DNA of 64,000 nt from Sambucus nigra (lineage: Eukaryota > Streptophyta > Magnoliopsida > Dipsacales > Adoxaceae), in assembly GCA_949130495.1 (NCBI GenBank), contig OX422214.1, positions 257,986,187 to 258,050,186 on the forward strand, written 5' to 3'. The notes beneath the pieces were generated by a model, which had not been told where the DNA came from, made no database searches, and worked only from the letters and a program-made list of their open reading frames with translations. Below, piece by piece: positions 59,025 through 64,000 of this stretch (its first letter is position 1; every line of letters starts with the position of its first letter). The translations under genes were made by a program, and so were the position numbers.

Positions 59025-62024
59025 TGTAATACCCCGTAATTTTATTGATTTTTATTTATTGGATTAATTAAATTAAATGGGAATTAATCGAAAATTAATC
59101 CGAATTTAAATACTAGCGAATCGTGAGTTGCTATTATTACGATGATAATATTGAATATTACTGAGTATATATGGTAATATATGAGTATGGAAAGTATTAA
59201 AATTATCGAGAGTTATAAATACAATAATTTGAGAAATTAAGTAGGGACGCGCGTGTCAGTCGCGTCAAGAATCAATTTAATTAGATTGAAAAGTAATTTA
59301 TAATTTTATCATCTGTATGGTCATTTTGAGTGCGCCAACGTGTCCGGAGGGGTCGATATAGTCAGAAAACACTAGTCGGGGGTTTAATATGGGTCTCGGG
59401 GCACTTTTAGGCCAAATCGATAATCCGGGAGGGTATTTTGGTCATTTTAAAATTGAAGGAAATAAGACCCACAAATTTGAGGGTTTATTTAATTATTATT
59501 GGGAATGCCATTAGGGCCACTATCAGCCAAAAAGGAGATAGTGGGCTACGTGAGTTAGAGGAGAGGTTGTAGGAGGTTCCCAAACCCTAGTCACCACACA
59601 CCACCACCAATTTCGACGAAATTGTGACCGGAAAGAAGGAAAGAACCAGCCCCTGGACACCATCAACGATTATGAACATCAAACTTAAGGCAAGTGATTT
59701 GATTCCATTAGCTTCAGCGAATATTTCTTCCATGATTAGTGTAGAAATTGATATTTGCCTTGAAAGATGATGAAAACCCATTAAATTTGATGTATAACTC
59801 TAAACCTTGGTTAGGAATTGCATGTAGATTATTTCTGGACGAAATTTAGTACCCAAAACATAACCTTTGATGAATTAAAAATGGATTTTAGAAGATTAAT
59901 ATCATAGTTCTTGAAGAAAATAGAAAACTAGGTTTTTTATGAAGATTTGATCCATGTAAAGCTAATTGTTGATGATTTAATGGTTTTGGAACGTTAAAAA
60001 TAATGTATTTAGGTTGTATAATGATCCTATAACCTTATATTAGATTTACATACATTGTAATGGAGTTTTCGGACAAATCTGGGATTGAAAAAGTGAAGCA
60101 GTTCATAGCCCATCTGGTGCGATCGATCGATCGACATTCATAGGCCAATCGATCGACCACCATCGATCGATCGGCACTCATAGGTCGATCGATCGACCTT
60201 CCTAAAAATTGTTATATTTTTTCTTGTTGAATTTTAACGAACTAGACTCTAGAAAAACTTATTGGTGGGGACTTTGTGAACACTCTTAGATTTGAGAAAG
60301 ACCAGTAGGCATGATTATGAGACCTAAATTATTATTAGAATTCAATTTGGGATTTATGTTAAATCTAATACGGATCAACGAGTGAGGGTTTATTAGAAAA
60401 CTGAGATTAAATGAGTTAACCTATATAGTATGATAAACTAAGATTTGTGGAAGAAATATGGACCTTAAGAGGATTGGATTAAAGTGTGGGATTAATAGGA
60501 GACTTATTTACCTTTATGAGTTAGGTTTTAAGTACTTGAAACTACGACGTGAGATGTGTCGGTGGACTATATTATATAACTATCCGGAAGTATAAAAATG
60601 TACTAATTGGATTAATGGTATAAGGATTGAGAACATACATTTAATAATATTATAAAGTATCTAAGTTATGTGAATGCTTAAGAAATGGATTTATATATGT
60701 ATGACATACCTACCATACTTGCAATCACGGGAGGTCGGCTTTCGAAACAGGTCCATCTAATCTTTGTGTGCCTACGGGGGGATTTAGATTGGTACCTTAA
60801 GGACATAGGGCTGTGAATGACTTATTTGTGAGTTGATAAGTTAGCTAACCATAGGAGCGTAGGTATGTGCGTGACCCATGGGTATGTGAACTATGTTCGC
60901 CTCCAATATGTGTGATTTTGCTTATTAAAACGGTTCCTGAGAGATTCAAAATATATAGTCCTTATGTACGTGATGTACCGAGATTCGATAGCAGAGTATG
61001 TGTGCATCGCAGCTTAGCCTAGGGATTCCCCAAGTATAATATTATGTTGAAATTATATATTGGTGATGATAACAGACTCCTTGTTAATGTGGCTGAATAT
61101 TCTTATTAATGTGTGTGAATAGTTTCGACACTTTGAGTAAAGTTAAAATTGATAATTTCCTATATGATTTAATATAAATTAATCTAAGAAATGAAAAGGT
61201 AGATTCACATAAGTTAGATTGGAATGTCGTGAACAAGCCACTATATTATCATGTGAGGATGGGTTGCAGTATAGACTAGTTAGTTAGCGGCATAACTAGG
61301 ATGGATTATGGATATACGTTAAGCGTGCACATTAGTGGAGAGGTGAGAAACTCATGTGAGAGAACCGAACTAACTTGTACTTTATATTCATTGTTTAATG
61401 CAATTAAACACTTGCTATATTTTTAAACTGTTTTCACATTAGGCTCTGACCCGTTTGCTTTCAAATCTATTTTCTTGAAAAACCTTTTAGGTTCCCAGCC
61501 ACAGGGATGCCAATCTTAGGAGTTCCATTTCAGTGCGTGTTGTAGCTGCTGTGGGAGTTACAGGATCTTGATGATAGACGCCTTCACATTCTATATTGAT
61601 TCCATTTCAGACTTATTCACTTGTTAGGGCATGTCGCCCCTTTTCTTTTAGAGACAGTTTTATCATACTCAGTTTCATTGCAGTTTTGGAGTTAATTCAT
61701 TTATTATTGAGACGTTGTATTTGGTTTTATCCATTATTTGGGATTATTCAGAGGAGTGTTACTCCAGACTCATTTTATTTTCTTTCTTATTATCTTGATG
61801 TGACTGTGATGTGATGGTAGTATCCTTTAGCTAATGATTTTAATTAGTTGCATGTTAATTTAATTTAATAAAATTTGACAACTCACTTTTTAAATATTAG
61901 GTGGCTAGTAATTGTTTAAATAAATGTTTTCGACAGTGATGTTATGAACTAAACCAACTTGACATTTTGTATTAATTTGAATAAAGGAGTAGCTACCCGG
62001 TATTTAATTAGTCGGGGTGTCACA
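59025..62024 (+). mobile_element. GypF: 3' LTR (3000 bp)
   Basis: Partner of 54547-57515, ending GGGGTGTCACA and followed by CATCA. A small extra piece near 60870-60890 (GTGCGTGACCCATGG) is not in the 5' LTR. The GATCGATC cluster is at 60120-60200, with two changes from the 5' copy. Confidence 0.93.
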
Positions 62025-62823
62025 CATCACTGGATCTCAAGATATGTTATTAGCAGGCCAAAATCTGAAGGTGGCCTTGGTGTTCGTAATCTCTATGATA
62101 TGAGTATGAATTTTTCTTGTAAAATTTGTCCACATTTTCTTCGTAATAATTCTTTATGGGCAATTTTTTTATATTTTAAATACAAAAAACTAGCCCATTT
62201 GAATTTTAAAGGCACTCCATCCTTTGCAAGTGGAACGTTGAAAAGAATGCAAGCGGTGAATGATGTTATTGATGAAAACATAATCGATGCTCCCAATTAA
62301 GGTTGGCTAACTAAATGGTTTTCTCTAAAAAAATCTTGGGATGTGGTGAGGCATAAGCTTGCCACTCAATTATCTTTCACTATGATTTCGGACCCTAGGA
62401 TACCTCCGAAGGTTTCTATACTTATGTGGCGTACTCTCTATAATGCTCTTCCACTTGATGCGAATCTTCAACTTATTAATATTCCTATGGTTTCTGAATG
62501 TCGATGTTGTTATTCACCTCCAGAGGAATGTATTTCTCACTTACTTGGCTCTAGTGATATTACTATAATCGTGTGGATTCATTTTGAAAAATTAATGGGT
62601 CTTAAATTTTAGAATTTTTTCTTTAAATCTCGTCTTATTCTTTGGTGGATTAATTCTAGTGGGGTGAATATCCGATCCATTCTATGTAAGTTGATTCCAA
62701 TCTTTATACGTTGGAAGATTTAGTGTGCTAGGAACAAGTCTACATTTGAAGGAAAATAATGAACCCCAATTTTATAATTTATGAGATCCATGAAGATATT
62801 AATTTGGTTTTCAAAGCTAGGCC
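62025..62823 (+). pseudogene. LINE-1: ORF2 C-terminal part with zf-RVT domain
   Basis: Resumes LINE-1 after GypF. It starts with HHWISRYVISRPKSEGGLG (62029) and VRNLYDMSMNFSCKI, the standard region after plant LINE reverse transcriptase. Then come KKSWDVVRHKLA (62325) and the zf-RVT domain: PPKVSILMWRTLYNALPLDANL (62403), RCCYSPPEECISHLL and a final WKI, stop, CARNKSTFEGK near 62715-62750. The poly(A) tail is not reached because hAT-2 starts at 62824. Confidence 0.85.
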
Positions 62824-63528
62824 TAGGGTTGCAACTGGTAGGGTTTTTACCGTACCATACCATTTTGAACCGATAAAAAATGGTTTTGGTTTCATATTAT
62901 GAAATAACGAAAATTGATTTTACCGAAATAAAAAATATCGTAAAAAATTTGGTTGGTTTTGGTTTTTAGATATAAAAAACCGATTTACCGAATTTACCGT
63001 ATCGAATTTACAGTATCAAAATTATCGAATTTACTGTATTGAAATACCGTACCAAACTTACCGCATATCACCATATCAATTACCAAATAAAAATTATATT
63101 TAAAAAATATACATACCCCATTATCAAGACCCTCCATTTTTTAAAAGTAATCTCATCCATTCATTTCCAATACTATAAATACCACCAAACCCTAAACTTA
63201 AACAAGAAAATTAGCCTCCCGCACACACAAGAACAAATAAAAAATCTCTATCTCCAAAGCACAAGGTAACTTTTTCTTTTTCCCAACCCATATCAATGTT
63301 GTGTTGTCCCTGTTTCATTCCTCTTCTTGTTCTTAGGATGCGTTCTTGTCACACGATATATATCAAAGTTGTACATTTTTTGTTTTGACGAAATCAAGTA
63401 CAGATTTGAGTTGATATATATATATCATATTTGAGTTGATATATATCAAATCTCAAATGAATGTTGAACTAGAAAGAAACATAAAAGAAACCAAGTGCTT
63501 CAATTTTTATTCTTATGCAAACCCATGC

Positions 63529-63575
<47 letters not shown>

Positions 63576-64000
63576 CCCTGCTTTATCATATCTTCTATCA
63601 CACTTGATTTTTTCCCTATTTCGTTTAAGTTGAAGTCCCTGTTTCTGCAGTTGGATACATGTTTATTGGTGGGGTAGCACTACAAGTGTTTTGTGTCTAT
63701 TTGCTGCTTTTAAAACCCAAATTTGAATCTTAGATATTTCAAACAGCATTTGCAAAATTATAATTTATGTCTTCGTTTGATTTGAGTATTTATCGAATGC
63801 ATAAACCGATACGAAATCCTGGTATTTACCCAGTAAAACCGAATTGAAACCGAAATTATCAAAATAAAAAAAAATGAAAAAAATTGAAAAATCGATCGGT
63901 TTGGTTTTTGTTTTGATGTACCCACCACGACTTTACCATTTAGATTGTGGTTCTGGTATTGGTAAGGGGTTGTTACCGACCATACCGTACCGGTTGCACC
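62824..64000. mobile_element. hAT-2: non-autonomous hAT-type element, right end at the window edge
   Basis: Left end TAGGGTTGCAACTGGTAGGG. Right end, read on the minus strand from 64000, is GGTGCAACCGGTACGGTATGG. The ends share a GTGCAAC(C/T)GGTA core as an imperfect inverted repeat, so nearly the whole element (about 1.18 kb) is inside the window. Both ends are dense in TTACCG/ACCGTA/CCGAA words (62850-63070 and 63790-63990), like the subterminal transposase-binding repeats of hAT elements. No transposase is encoded; 63180-63270 could be an old 5' untranslated region. Confidence 0.7.
63532..63572. repeat. (TA)n microsatellite, about 20 units
   Basis: Uninterrupted TA repeats in hAT-2. Confidence 0.95.

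Noticed and set aside
57100..61814. Similar short open frames at 57100-57300 and 61596-61814 that look conserved
   Set aside because: They are the same place in the two LTRs of GypF, so the likeness comes from LTR duplication and not from selection on a protein.

Overview
This is plant nuclear DNA made almost entirely of transposable elements. It is AT-rich and holds Ty1/copia elements of the SIRE/Maximus type, Ty3/gypsy elements of the Tat group and of the chromodomain (Tekay/Del-like) group, an L1-type LINE and hAT DNA transposons. I found no intact host gene, no rRNA or tRNA gene and no CRISPR array. The species cannot be named from the sequence; the mix of families suits a flowering plant with a large, methylated, repeat-rich genome. 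Nearly every coding region is broken by stops and frameshifts, so most entries are pseudogenes inside elements. I use these labels: Cop1, GypA, Cop2, GypC, E-a, Solo-F, GypD, E-b, hAT-1, E-c, LINE-1, GypF, hAT-2.

Left third (1-25130): an old Tat gypsy element, GypA (+), runs from about 1820 to 25130. The 3' end of Cop1 (+, 1-1819) has landed in its gag-pol border. Cop2 (-, 5432-21500) has split its integrase and left a 5-bp target duplication (TCCTC). GypC (+, 10432-20139), a longer Tat element, sits inside the right-hand LTR of Cop2. GypA and GypC both carry an antisense gene between pol and the 3' LTR that resembles the 'putative gypsy type transposon' family.

Middle (25131-51246): three copies of an Ogre/Tat-like family are present. 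E-a (-) was truncated by GypA and carries a hAT-type MITE (25917-26418). E-b (-) has a 2.3-kb 3' LTR at 37973-40270, a 40-bp satellite-like array, an antisense plant mobile domain (PMD) gene with its own TATA box, and a 79-bp array. E-c (+) has its 3' LTR at 49011-51246. Between E-a and E-b lies a solo LTR of the GypF family (27075-37903, target duplication GTTTA), itself interrupted by GypD (-, 28438-36292, target duplication CTCAC). GypD has lost pol but keeps a long spliced-looking antisense gene. A hAT transposase gene (46115-43770, -) lies between E-b and E-c.

Right end (51247-64000): an L1-type LINE reads left to right and is split by GypF (54547-62024, target duplication CATCA). GypF has two 3-kb LTRs around a 1.5-kb interior that keeps gag and a chromodomain remnant only. 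The LINE 3' end is cut by hAT-2, which runs off the window at 64000.

Three things stand out. Antisense genes recur in four separate Tat-type elements. A near-palindromic 12-bp box is shared between the E-family LTR promoter and the promoter of its antisense gene. Several LTR elements have lost pol but kept their ends.
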